Positions 33,501 to 45,500 of a stretch of DNA of 64,000 nt are shown here, piece by piece. Below the pieces are notes generated by a model. That model made no database searches, was not told the origin of the DNA, and saw nothing but the letters and a program-made list of their open reading frames with translations. Source of the stretch: Calycina herbarum (taxonomy: Eukaryota > Ascomycota > Leotiomycetes > Helotiales > Pezizellaceae); the NCBI GenBank assembly GCA_001414485.1, contig LLEY01000041.1, positions 310,001 through 374,000 on the forward strand, given 5' to 3'. Every line of letters begins with the position of its first letter. Position 1 is the stretch's first letter. The translations under genes were made by a program, and so were the position numbers.

Positions 33501-36500
33501 CTGCCAAGATTCCGCCAAGACAAGCGGATCAACCCCCGTAGCTGAGCGAACTTCAAAGACAAATTCGCAACAGTATAGCTCGGAATTCTTTTGTTGAGAA
33601 AGTAAGATTCCTTGTTGCATTGGAGATAATTTGTATGCATCCTCGATGCACTCCAACGAATCTAGCAGCAATTCTGGAAGTTTCTTGCACAATCTCTCGA
33701 TACCACCAAATGTGAGGGGTAAAAGGGGAAACTCGCTAAGCGTTCGTTGAGGCTTCATAGTCACGAGGGATTCAGCGGCCTCCTCAAGTGATGACTGGTA
33801 CTTGGCAATAAAATCGAGTAGCAAATCTTGATACTTCATCTGCTGGTTGTATCCAATGCTAATTCGAAGTTTCCCAAACGAGACACCGATTGAAATGTCA
33901 AGAAGTGAAAATCGGCGAGTGTTTGGTCCAATATCAGATGCGGTGTTGTCAATTCCATGAAAAGGTTGGAGTAGTGCATCTTTCTGTTCCAATTGTTGTA
34001 ATTTTCCAAGATAATTGAAAGACACCTCCATCATAAACTTGTCCCTGTCAGTTGCTGTAAGGATTTTATTTGCGAAGTATTCTCTTCCTTTGTCTGCATA
34101 TCGACCCCGAAGCTCTTTGACCCATTTGATTATATCAACCAATAGAACTTTGCCGTTGACTGTTGTAGGCAGAAATACGGGAGTGATAGTAGTAAACCAC
34201 CCAACGGTTCTAGATATATCGCTGCCAGAACCTGACCAAGGTTCTCGGCCATGGCCCTCGTTAAAAACAGTCGGTGTCTGCGGCCGATCAGGAAAGATCG
34301 AGCGTAGAGAATATATCACCGTCGCAAGAAATACATCCACAGGCTCCGTATTCATAGAATCATGACAACCCTCAAGAAGAAGTGTCGATATCCTCTCATC
34401 AAGTTCAAAACTCTTCGTAACGACGTCTGCGTAAATATTCGACTTATTCTCCATTCCCCAATAGGTGAAATCAACCACAGGAACATGAGAAGGTGTGAAC
34501 GAAGATTTCTCGACAGACTGTAAAGCATGTTCGGCTTGCAAGCGACACCAAGTTTGGAATGGAAGTGCATTCATCACCTTGAAACGGGTTGAACTGAAAA
34601 GATCTTCAAGGTCTTGTATAATGACTCGCCAAGATACAACATCAATAACGAGATGATGGGCAACAAGTAAGATGACTTGTTTCTCCCCAACTTTGAATAA
34701 ATCGACAGAAAAGGTCGGTCCACTTGTGATATTCAGGTTTTCCTGGCTTTGCTCCACCAGATCTGCTAGAGACTCCGTCGCTATTTTCTTAGAAGTAAAG
34801 CGATATGCACCAGGCGCACTAGGAATGGTCTTTTGGCGCCAAATATTATCCTTTTGGGAAAAACGTGCTCTCAACATAGAATGTGTTTTCACAATAGTAT
34901 CGATAGCACGTCTGACAACCTCAACATCTATTCTTTTCGATAAATTGAAAATTGTGCTTTGATTGAAATGAGTTTTCTCACCACTAATCGACCCAAAATA
35001 GAGTTTCTGGATGGGCGAAAGATCAAACTCGACATCCTCATCCTCTCGCACAAAAGACTGAGTCTCTGGTAAGGTGACACGGGTAGCGAGTTCGGGTATC
35101 GACTTGCTTTGAAGTATATTCTTGACAGTGACGCCGAGTCCTTTAGCTCGGCAGCGAGACATGACTTGCATAGCAGTTATGCTATCGCCACCGAGGTGCA
35201 AGAACGATTTGCGAAGTCCGATTTTCTCCGATGGTAGATTCAGGGTTTCCCCCCAGATCTTTCTCAAGCGTAACTCTAGTTCTGATGCTTTGACTTCTTC
35301 CTCTTCGGCTTCTATCGCAGAAACAAGACGGTACACTTCGTCATTCATCGTTTCAACCCATTTGACAGATTGTCGTCGATCGAGTTTGCCTGATGATAAG
35401 AAAGGGAGCTTTTCGAGGACGATCCAGCTAGTAGGAATCATATACGGCGGCAAATGAGAACACATATGTTCCTGGATGGCAAATATCTCTGCAGAGCATT
35501 TGTTGAGATTGACAAGTTTGAAGTTCCCACTGGTGAGCTCAGAGCTTGTAGGCAGCCGTTTCAGTGAGATGATTGCGACCAAACGAGAACTAAGTGGGCC
35601 ACTCGAAGGAACAATTGCGAGAGCATGCTGAACAGCGGAGTTTGTGTTCAAGAAATGCTCGACTTCGCCAAGTTCTAGACGTTGTCCGTGGACTTTCTTC
35701 TGTGTATCTTTACGTTTGAAGAAGAGTAGAGACCCATCTGAGTTGTATCGAACTAAATCACCCGTTTTGTACATCCTTCTCGCATCTGAAGAAGGGTCGG
35801 AAGGAACAATTGACCATCGAGGATCTTCAATGAAAGCCGAAGCTGTTTTCACTTCGTCATTGAGGTATCCTCGAGCAAGTGGGCCCTCGATAAGAAGTTC
35901 TCCTACAGATCCAACAGGAGCCAATCGATCATGGTTATTTGCGTCAACAACCCACAAGCGTGATCCGGTAGCGAATCCGATGTTGGCTGGATTTGTTCCG
36001 ATGGTAATATTTTGGTTGCAAGATGTATTGATCGCCGCTTCAGAGGGGCCATAGGCAGAGATAAGGTCCACTTTATCTGCCCATAATTCGATGTCATCTG
36101 GAAACATGCTCTCACCGCCTAGCACAAGGGTGCGAAGACTAGGAACACTTGAGGGGTCGAGTGTTTTGACCAAGGTGGGTGTCAAGCCAGCCCAAGTCAC
36201 TTGGTATTCTTCAATGAACTCCGCGATATTGTTTAGACGATTGTCCTCGCTTGGGACACAAATTGTAGCCCCAATGGTTAAAGATGTCAATATCTCCATC
36301 AGGGAAACATCAAAGGTATAACTAGCGAACTGTAAAGTCCGAGAGGTAGATTTGATCCGGAGAGCGGGTCCATGGGCAGCTGCGCTAGTACAGAAAGCAA
36401 CGTGGTGAATTATTGTGCCCTTTGGCTTCTAAAAGACGGGGAGTCAGTATTTGCCTATCAAGAACGGGATAGGCACAGGGTAAATGCTAGGGTTCAGGAA

Positions 36501-39500
36501 TGATTCAGGAGTGATTCATGAGGAAGAAAGAAAGTGGGAGAACGTACGCCTGTGCTTCCACTGGTAAAGATACAATAGACAGGACTGTTGGGAGAACACT
36601 TCGGTAATATGATAGTCGATGATCCCAAATTTTCGATCGTCTGTTGATTGATGATTATGACGTTATCAACAAGACTTTTGCATAGCTGTTCGTGAGCCTT
36701 GGAGCAGAGAATAAGATCAGACTTTGTATCGTTGAGAATATCACGGAGTCGTGCCGTAGGAGCACTGTGATCTAGCGGGACAAAAGCTCTTCCAGATTTC
36801 ATAATTGCCAGCATAGCTACAATGGCCCAGGATGACTGCGGAGGATCTCAGAGTCAGTATTGCCAATTTGAGAAGTATGTTTGAGGAAAATGAGGAGGAA
36901 ATAATGTCTCAGTCCTCCTAAAATAACCTGAAAGAAGAAAAAGGAACTCGGAAAGCACCTACCTTTTCAAAGCAAAATGGCACAATTTCACACTGCGGGT
37001 TGAGTTCCACAATTCTCTTTGCAAGTCGAGTAGACAGCAAATCAAGCTCTCGGTACGTGAAGGTGCCATCGTGTGAGCAAACGGCTGGCTTCTTTGTCGA
37101 TTGATGATTGACTTGCAACTTGAACAAGTCATGTACACAATTATCACTCATCTTGAGTGGCGCGCTATTCCAGCTTTGGATTGTGACTTGGTCTTTCGAG
37201 TTGAGAATTGTAATCTGACCAATCTCTTCATCCATCATGATATTCGAATTTAGTCGTTTGAGAAGGAAATCGAATTGACTCATGACTTTATTGACCAGCC
37301 AGGCGCTAATAACCTCCTGGTCATAGTGGACCTCAACCTCAACTCTATCTCCACTAATATCACAAATGATGGATAGCGGGTAAGAGGAGAAAGTATCCTT
37401 TGCACTTCCGCTACTTTCCAAAGTACAAAGATCTAATGTCTCATGGGCTGTAGTTGACATGACGAGTAGATTCTGAAAGCTGCACGCCATAGCTGTATCC
37501 TGATTGAGACGTGTGATACTCTGAAGACCAGCATGCTGGAATGGGATGACTGCTGCAGACTTGCATTGGACCTCGGCCAAGAATTTCTCAACTGAAAGAG
37601 CGGGATCGATGCTTATTCTCATGGGTACAGTCGAAAGTGTTGGGGCTATCATGCGGGCGATACCAGGTATTGGAGCGTCTCTTCCCGTCATTGTTTCACC
37701 AAAGAGAACATCGTCTGAGTTTCCAGAATATATTGACATAGTCAGCGCCCATGCTGCTCTGATCATTGAAGGGATGGTGATGGTGGAGCCGGAACCCCGG
37801 GAGATGGGAACAGTAATCTTAGTTCTACTAGTAGCTTGAACGTTGTATGACGGGTTTGGCAAAGCAGGAAATGCAGTGGCCGTTGTCTCCGCTAAAGTCA
37901 ATTCCCAGAATTTGTTCGATTCCGCAATATCCATCCCAGAGAGATAGTTGATGAATCTGGAGTAAGGTATGCTGGTTGGAGTAATTGCTTCAAGATCATC
38001 ATAGTAAGTTTTGAGCTTCTCAAATAACAATGGGAGGGACCATCCGTCGTAAAGAGCATGGTGGGCCGTGAGGACAAATCGAGGCTGGTTTGTATTTTCG
38101 CCTATAATTGAGAATTGGCAAAGGGGTCCACCTTCGTGGGATGGCAAATACCGAGTATCTTCAGTGAGTTCTGAAGTGCCAGACAGACTGTTCCAGGTGA
38201 TAGATTCATGAAGGATTGCTTGAAGAAGCCCGAGGTCCTTCGTCTGTACTAGTCGTGTCCTGAGGATTGCCTCTTCATCAAACAACATCCCCCAAGCTTC
38301 TTTGAAGAGCCCGATATTGATGGTCATGGGTAGCCGATATACATTCTGCGCGACATACGCTCCAGGCATTTTGTTTGTAAGAGCCATGAGTCCTTCTTGC
38401 AGAGGGGAAGTAGGGTAAATGTCTTGAATTTGCTCTGGAGGTACCATGCATATCCCAGTCACCTCTTCAATGATAGCTGTGAGAGGTTGGGTAAGTGGTA
38501 TTAAAGCAAACTGCTCCAGATCTTCCGGAATCTGAGGTGGATTGTCAATCATCTCAAGAGTAGAGTTGCCGGCGGCGAGATCAGATAGAACTGGTTTTTG
38601 GAAGACATCTGCAACAGATATTGTGATGCCTTTTGCACGAGCTGCGACAACGAGTTTCATACATGCAATACTGTCGCCACCGCGAGAAAACCAATTGTCG
38701 TCTGCCCTGACCGATCCGCATGGTAAGTTCAGCACAGTCTCCCAAAGAGCTTGGAGTTTAAGCTCCATTGGAGTTGAAGGTGCACGGCTGCTCTTTTTTG
38801 CAAGTCTGTACTCGGAGATACGTGATTCAGATAGAGATTCACACCAGAGTCGGAGTTGACGTCGGTTCAATTTGCCGGAAGGTGTCAAGGGCATGGATTT
38901 GATAGGAATGAACAAAGTGGGTACCATGTAGGGAGGAAGCAATTTCGACAGAGAAGCCTCCAAAGATACGATATTCTCTCTAAGCGATTCCGTCACAGAA
39001 AGGAGCTCCTCCTCTTCCAAAGCAGCAGGTGTGGGAGTAGCACAGCATAAGAACGCGGCAAGGGCTTTGGTGTCTCCCAGTTTGATCAATTCGACCGATG
39101 ATGTGATGTCCGAAGGAAGGTTTTTCTTGACGTGATGTTCAATCTCGCCGAGCTCCAGTCTTTGGCCGTTCAGTTTGACTTGAGTATCTCGACGACCCAT
39201 GTATGTGATTGTTCCGTCAGAGTTGAGAAAACCTAGGTCCCCTGTTTTGTACATTCTGCGACCGTTGCCTTGAGCCCAAGTTGGGTCGGATATGAATGAC
39301 TTGGCCGTCTTTTCCTTATCGTTGAGATATTGAGAGGCTAATAGTGGGCCCTCGACCAAGATTTCTCCGGTACATCCAATAGGCCGCAAGATGTTGTGAT
39401 TATCCGGGTCGACTATCCAGTTGAAAAATGTAGGTCGTCCAACATTCGTAGGCTCAGTTGATCTCGTGAGATCGCCATTGTAAGTACTGTGCACCGAGCA

Positions 39501-42500
39501 CTCCGAGGGTCCATAAAGAGAACTCGCCAGCTTTCCCCAAACTTCGATGTTTTCTTTAGTCGTAGCTTCTCCAGCAAGACAAAGTGCTTTGACATTGGGC
39601 ACTTCTTGTGGTCGTAGAAGTCCTGCCACGGTCGGTGTAAGATTGAGGTGATTCACACCCATTCGGTTTATGGCGCCAGCTAAGTCGTTGTACCGTTCAT
39701 GCTCACTCAGGACACAAACACATCCACCTCTTGTAAGTGTTGTAAAGATTTCTGCAAGGGACACATCAAATGTGTATTGCGAAAATTGGAGAACTCTCGA
39801 CTCGCTATCAATTCTAATATATGAACCAAACACATTACTAGAGGACATGAACGCACGGTGTTCCAATACAACGCCCTTGGGTTCGCCCGTCGATCCAGAA
39901 GTGTAGATCACAGAAAAAGGATCCGTGGGTTTTACTTTGGATCGAATCGAAGTTTGGCGGGGTTGTGATAAAGAAAGCTGGTCAATTGATGACTGGCTGA
40001 CTTGTATGACATGAGGTACGATTTCCGAGAAAAGATCAGCCCGAGATGGCGAAGCGAGAACGATTTGCGCTTTCACATCTCGAATGCGATGTTCAAGGGC
40101 CAATTTTGGAAATCTAGGGTCGAGAGTGACTGCTGCGGCACCGGTCTTTAAGGTAGCCACCAGAGCGACAATGGCCCACGCGGACTTGTCGAACATGATC
40201 CCGACGAACGTTCCTGGCGCTGCATCAAGAGAAACGAGGTGAGCGGCCAAGTGAGACGAAGTATCGTCCAATTCGGCATAGGTGAAGTCTTTGTCCCAAG
40301 CACAGATCGCTGGGGCATCTGGTCGTAATCTCGTTTGTTGTTCTATAACTTGGTGCACACATTCGTTGATAGTTGGGGGCATGGTATCATTCCATTTCAT
40401 AAGTTGCTCATGATGATGCTCGCTTACAAAATTGAACAAGGAAAGGGGCTGATCAGCCTGCTTGGGTATGGTACATAGGACGTGAAGGAAGGTGCTCCCA
40501 ATGTTGGAAGCCTGGCCATCTGAAATTTTGTCGGTCCAGTAGGCAAGATCAATATCGACCAGGTTTTCAGTTGCCTCGATATTGATATTGATGGCAAATT
40601 CTGTAGGATCGTAAGTTGGAGAAACCTGTGGAAAGCTTACCTCGCATTTGATTTCATTCTCAGTATGCTGAGATCTTTGGTAAGATAGCGATGTGTCGAA
40701 GAGAGGCCTCCCCGAAAGGTGTAGGGCATGTTGAACATCAGCCAGTGACGTGTTGTGGTACGGCAACCCCTCCATATAGTCGGTTTGCGCCTGTAGTAGG
40801 ATATCATTGTCAGTATAATTACATACGGAGTTTTCTGTTGCAAGAGAAGCGAGGACTACTTTGCGAACACCCCCGTTTCACTTTACTTGAGTCTATTTGG
40901 AATAATCACCACTATTGCCCGAGAGCTTTTAGGAGAATCAAGGGACTAAGTTTCCAATTCTCCTAGATCCTCTCGAAAAATACTGTCAATTATCCTAGAC
41001 TGTTTCGAACAATTGAGGTAAAGTAGGTGTTCGAAGAATAATACCCACTTCAATTATCATAAGGTTCGAACATTATTAAAATGTGGCTTACCTGCCGTAG
41101 AATATCGTTGATTTTCATTTCCGGTAAGAATCTCGACCGATGGACAAGCATATTGATATGGGGCCCGATTGCGAATTCAATATTATCAAGAAGGGCGTCG
41201 TTCCTCCCAGACGACAAGAAGCCGAAAGAAACATCATTAGCACCAGTCATGCATCGCAACGTTAGAGCCCAGGCAGCATTAAGTAGATTGGAAAAGGTAA
41301 ATCCTTTCACCTCACAGAATTTCTGCAAACCCGATAACTGCTCAGGCTCAACTCTGTACTGAACTGAATGTAACTGTTTTGGTATGACAAGTAGACCATC
41401 GTTCAGAACTGGAAATTCGCAAGGGGAGACACCTTCCAAGTATTCTTTCCAGTACTCAAGTCCCGGGGCAGCTGGCAGACTTTGGAGGTAATCGATGTAG
41501 TCGCTATATAGAGGCCCTTGACCTTCGGGCAAGGATCCCTCGTAAGCGAGAGCAAGATCACGTAGTATGAGAGATATTGATTTGCCATCGATTATAGTAT
41601 GGCTGATATCAATTTTGCAGAATACATCTCCCTCGGATGTTTGACATATTGTGAAACGATGAGGAGGTGCGTTGTGGCGAAAACTTCCGTTGAAGGATTG
41701 TTGAAGTGTAGTAACTGCACCGTTTTGGTCGTCACACTGGATGTGCACGATATCTGCGGGGGCATTTTTGAGAACCAGCTGGTTGTAAACTCCATCGCCT
41801 GTGCCTATGGCTTCGATGAATATGGTTCGAAGGGCAGAATGTCTATCAATAACACTCTGCCAGGCCTCTGCAAGTTTAATCGCGTCTGCATTGCTTCCTG
41901 TGCGTTGCTGCAACTTGCAAATCACGTGGTCTTGGTAGAATGTCGGATCCTTGGTTTGAGCCAAAAAGAGACCAGTTTGTATGCTTGAACAAGGGAATAT
42001 GCCCTCGACTTCCTTTATGCTGGATATTGCAAGCTGTGGTAAAATTTCTTCGTTCAATTTCCGGAGGTCTTCGTATGTAACTGAGAGTGACGGGAAGTCT
42101 GTAGGTGTGGCTTGTGCCTTCATTTCCATCAAACCATTTGCAATTGTAGCCACAGCTTGACTACATTCGGTTATCCAATGTCTGATTCTTTCTTGGTGAT
42201 GAATATTCCGGCTGAAAGTAAACGAGAACCGTAATTTCCCTTGGACGATGACAGCCGATATCTCGAAAAGTGCAAAGCGAGGTGTATGAACTCCAACATC
42301 TGCAATTCCACCGGCAGCTCGAGCCTCTCCTGCAAAGTCTTCGACCGGCTTGAGAAGAGCATCTTGACGTTCGAGTTGTTGGTATTGACCCAAATAATTG
42401 AATGTTATTTCCGACGGCCAATGAAGACCAAAGTTCTCCTTCCCTGCGCTACTCAGACACCTGGCAGCAAAATAAGGTCGACCATTATGTGGTACCCTAC

Positions 42501-45500
42501 GGCGGTAATCCTTCACGTGGCAGATTGTCTCGATTGGATCAGAAGACGCGGAACCAACTTGGATTGGGTACATGGTGGTAAACCAGCCTACTGTACGCGA
42601 CAAGTTGACGCTCAATCCTGCGGGCTCTCGGCCATGGCCTTCTGTGAAAATCGGTGGAACTGGGCGATCCTCAAAGCATTGGGCAAAGGAATATATGAGA
42701 GCGGAAATCAAAAGATCAATTGGTTCTGTGTTGAGTGTATCGTGGCATTCTTTCAACATAATTGAGGTTGTTGCAGCATCAATTTCAAATCCTTCACAAA
42801 CAACACTGCCATAAGTATCGGGCTGGTTTTTCATTCCCCAGAACGCGACATCTCCTGCTGGCATCTGAGATGGTAGTACCTGCTTTCGTAAGTAATGTGT
42901 AGAAAGTTTAAGACAAATACATTCATTTTCCGAAAACGTTTAGAAGAATGTGGGATTCGGGATTGAATCCTTCGAGAACTTTTCGAAGAATAAATGTAAT
43001 TGTAATAGAGGAAGGGGCTGTACAGTAAAGTTCGGCCTTCTTACCTTGTTTAGATCCCAGTTTCCAGCTTGTTCAGCTTGCAATTGAGCCCAAGTTTGAA
43101 AAGCAAGGGGTTTGTCACCTAGAGACACTTGAGAGGGATCCAGAAGTAACTCTTCGATTTCCTCGAGGATGACCCGCCACGAAACCAGGTCGATGACCAA
43201 ATGGTGGCAAACCATAAACACTAACTGATCGCCACCATCAACCTCAAAAAGGTCGGCACCAAAAACTGGTCCACGGAAGGGGTCGAGGCATTTTTGACTG
43301 TCAGCGATCAAGGGAGTGGAGTGGTCTTGTGCTGAAATTCTGTGGCATCTCATCCGATAAGATCCAGAAACATTTGATGTGATACGCTGTTGGATAGATC
43401 CATCATTTTGGGATCTCGAAAATCGAGCTCTGAACATAGAGTGTCGCTCGATGATTACCTCTATTGCGGAGCGAAGATTTTCTTCCTGGATTGGAGATGA
43501 TACGCGAAGTAAGAAGCTCTGATTAAAGTGGCCCGAGCTATATTCCGGTCGTTGGAAAAACAGGGTTTGAATTGGTGACAGATCAAAGGGCTTCTCGAGT
43601 GTTTCCTCTTGGTGAGCAACTTCATTTTTAACTTTTGCTCGCCTGGCAAGTTCCGTGATTGATCTCGCACGGAGAAGATCTTGAACGGTCAAACTGACAC
43701 TCTTCTTCGCACAGTGACCCATAACTTGCATGGCACTAATGGAATCGCCCCCAAAACTGAGGAATGACCGACCTAGACTGACTTGGTTCTCTCCAAGATT
43801 GAGCACCCGACTCCAAATAGCCCTCAACAAAGCTTCCATTTCAGTTGCAGGTCTTTCATTGGCGTCTGGGACGTCATCTTCCAATTCGATCAACTTGATG
43901 ATTTGACGATAAGCTTCCTGGCTGAGCCCCTCAAGCCACTGTACAACTTTTTTCCTATCCAGCTTTCCAGAGGATAGGTAAGGAATTGAGTGCACTGTCA
44001 ACCAAACAGACGGAACCATGTATGATGGAAGTGACTTTGCCAATTGTTCTCTAGCGATGCTGGCTTCAGCTTGGTGCGAAGTGACTTCAATGAATTCTGA
44101 GTGGTGACTTCCCACATGTTTTAGGGATATAACAGAAATCAAACGACCTTTGAAGTGGCCAGCTTTTGGGGAAACAACAAGTCCATGTTTAACGGACTCG
44201 TTCAGGTTCACGTGATGTTCAATTTCGCCCAATTCCACTCTTTGGCCATGTACTTTGACTTGCTGGTCTTTGCGTCCTTGGAATCTGAGTGTGCCGTCCA
44301 TATTTTGACGTACAAGATCTCCTGTTTTGTAGAGACGAAGTTGTTTATTACCAGCCGGCATAACCTGGGAGAGCCATGGTGGGTTTGTAATAAAAGACTT
44401 GGCGGTCTGGGATGGGTTGTCTAGATATTCTCGGGCGAGCGTGGGTCCATGAATGAGAAGTTCCCCGATTTCTCCTACTGGAAGCAGACAATCGTGGTTG
44501 ATTGGGTCCGTTACGAATGCGTGCGCTAAAGGAGTTCCAATATCCAATGGATGAGTATCTAGTGTGACATTGTTATTGCACACAGCTACCACAGAACATT
44601 CCGAAGGGCCGTAGGCATTGATCAATTTGGTGTGTGGCGCCCACGTCATGATGTGGCTTTGATTCATGGCTTCTCCGCCAAGAACCAATGTTTTTAGAGA
44701 TGACACAGACTCTGGGCCAAAGAAGTCGACGAAAGATGGAGTAAGCAACGCCCAATTAACACGCATGGTGCTAATGGCGGAAACTATGTTGTTGAGACGA
44801 GTGTTCTCGTCCGGAATACAAACGCATCCTCCATGCATAAGTGTAGATAAAATCTCCAAGATACTAGCGTCGCTGGAAAAGTATTAGCGAGACCATTTTT
44901 TTACGGTAAGGGCCAATAAAACTTGCAATGTGTGTGCCGCGAACTGAATAACTCGTGATTCACGGGTCATATGCATTCTGGGTGCAAAAATGGAGGCTGA
45001 GGTACAAAATTGTCCATGTTCAATAACAGTTCCCTTGGGTTCACCGGTGGTACCTAGTCCCAGGATATCGGTGTCAGCTCGCTTCTTGGCCAAACGTATC
45101 TCGGAAGTAAAGAAGAGTATTTCCGACTGAAATGCACATACCACTCGTAAATATTAAATAGCACTGGTTATTGCTATTTGTGGTAGGCAAAATGCCTTCT
45201 GGGTATGATGAAAGAACTGGAAGATGAGAAATTGATTCATCATCGATTGATAGAATGGTAGAAGTGATAGAACACAAACTATCCGCATGCGCTCGAGAAC
45301 ATAAGATAATTGTTCCCTTGACTTTTTTGAACAGACTGGTAAGGCGAACGAGTGGTACTGCAGGGTCCAGGGGTAGACTAAAGTTTCATGTCAGTGTCAA
45401 ATTAAGAATAAGGGTATATTGGGAACTTACAAGGCAGCTCCGGCTTTTAAAACAGCCATTATTGTGATCACATAGTACTTTGTCTTCTCAAACACCAATG

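Larger units (their letters stand above)
33830..38440 (-). other. NRPS module 3: C2-A3-T3-E3
   Basis: C2 has a canonical HHALYDGWS active site. A3 is split by introns 6 and 7; its core SGSTG/KPKG is rejoined exactly at intron 7. Specificity residues are read as D V M G V G A I N (unassigned). T3 has FLHLGGDSITAM. E3 has HHLVIDVVSWR, EGHGREP, SRTVGWFTT and FNYLGK, so a D-residue is expected. Confidence 0.78.

Noticed and set aside
21700..45000. Many plus-strand and off-frame open frames within the NRPS region
   Set aside because: They lie opposite or inside well-supported NRPS exons and have no motifs; they are shadows of the coding strand.
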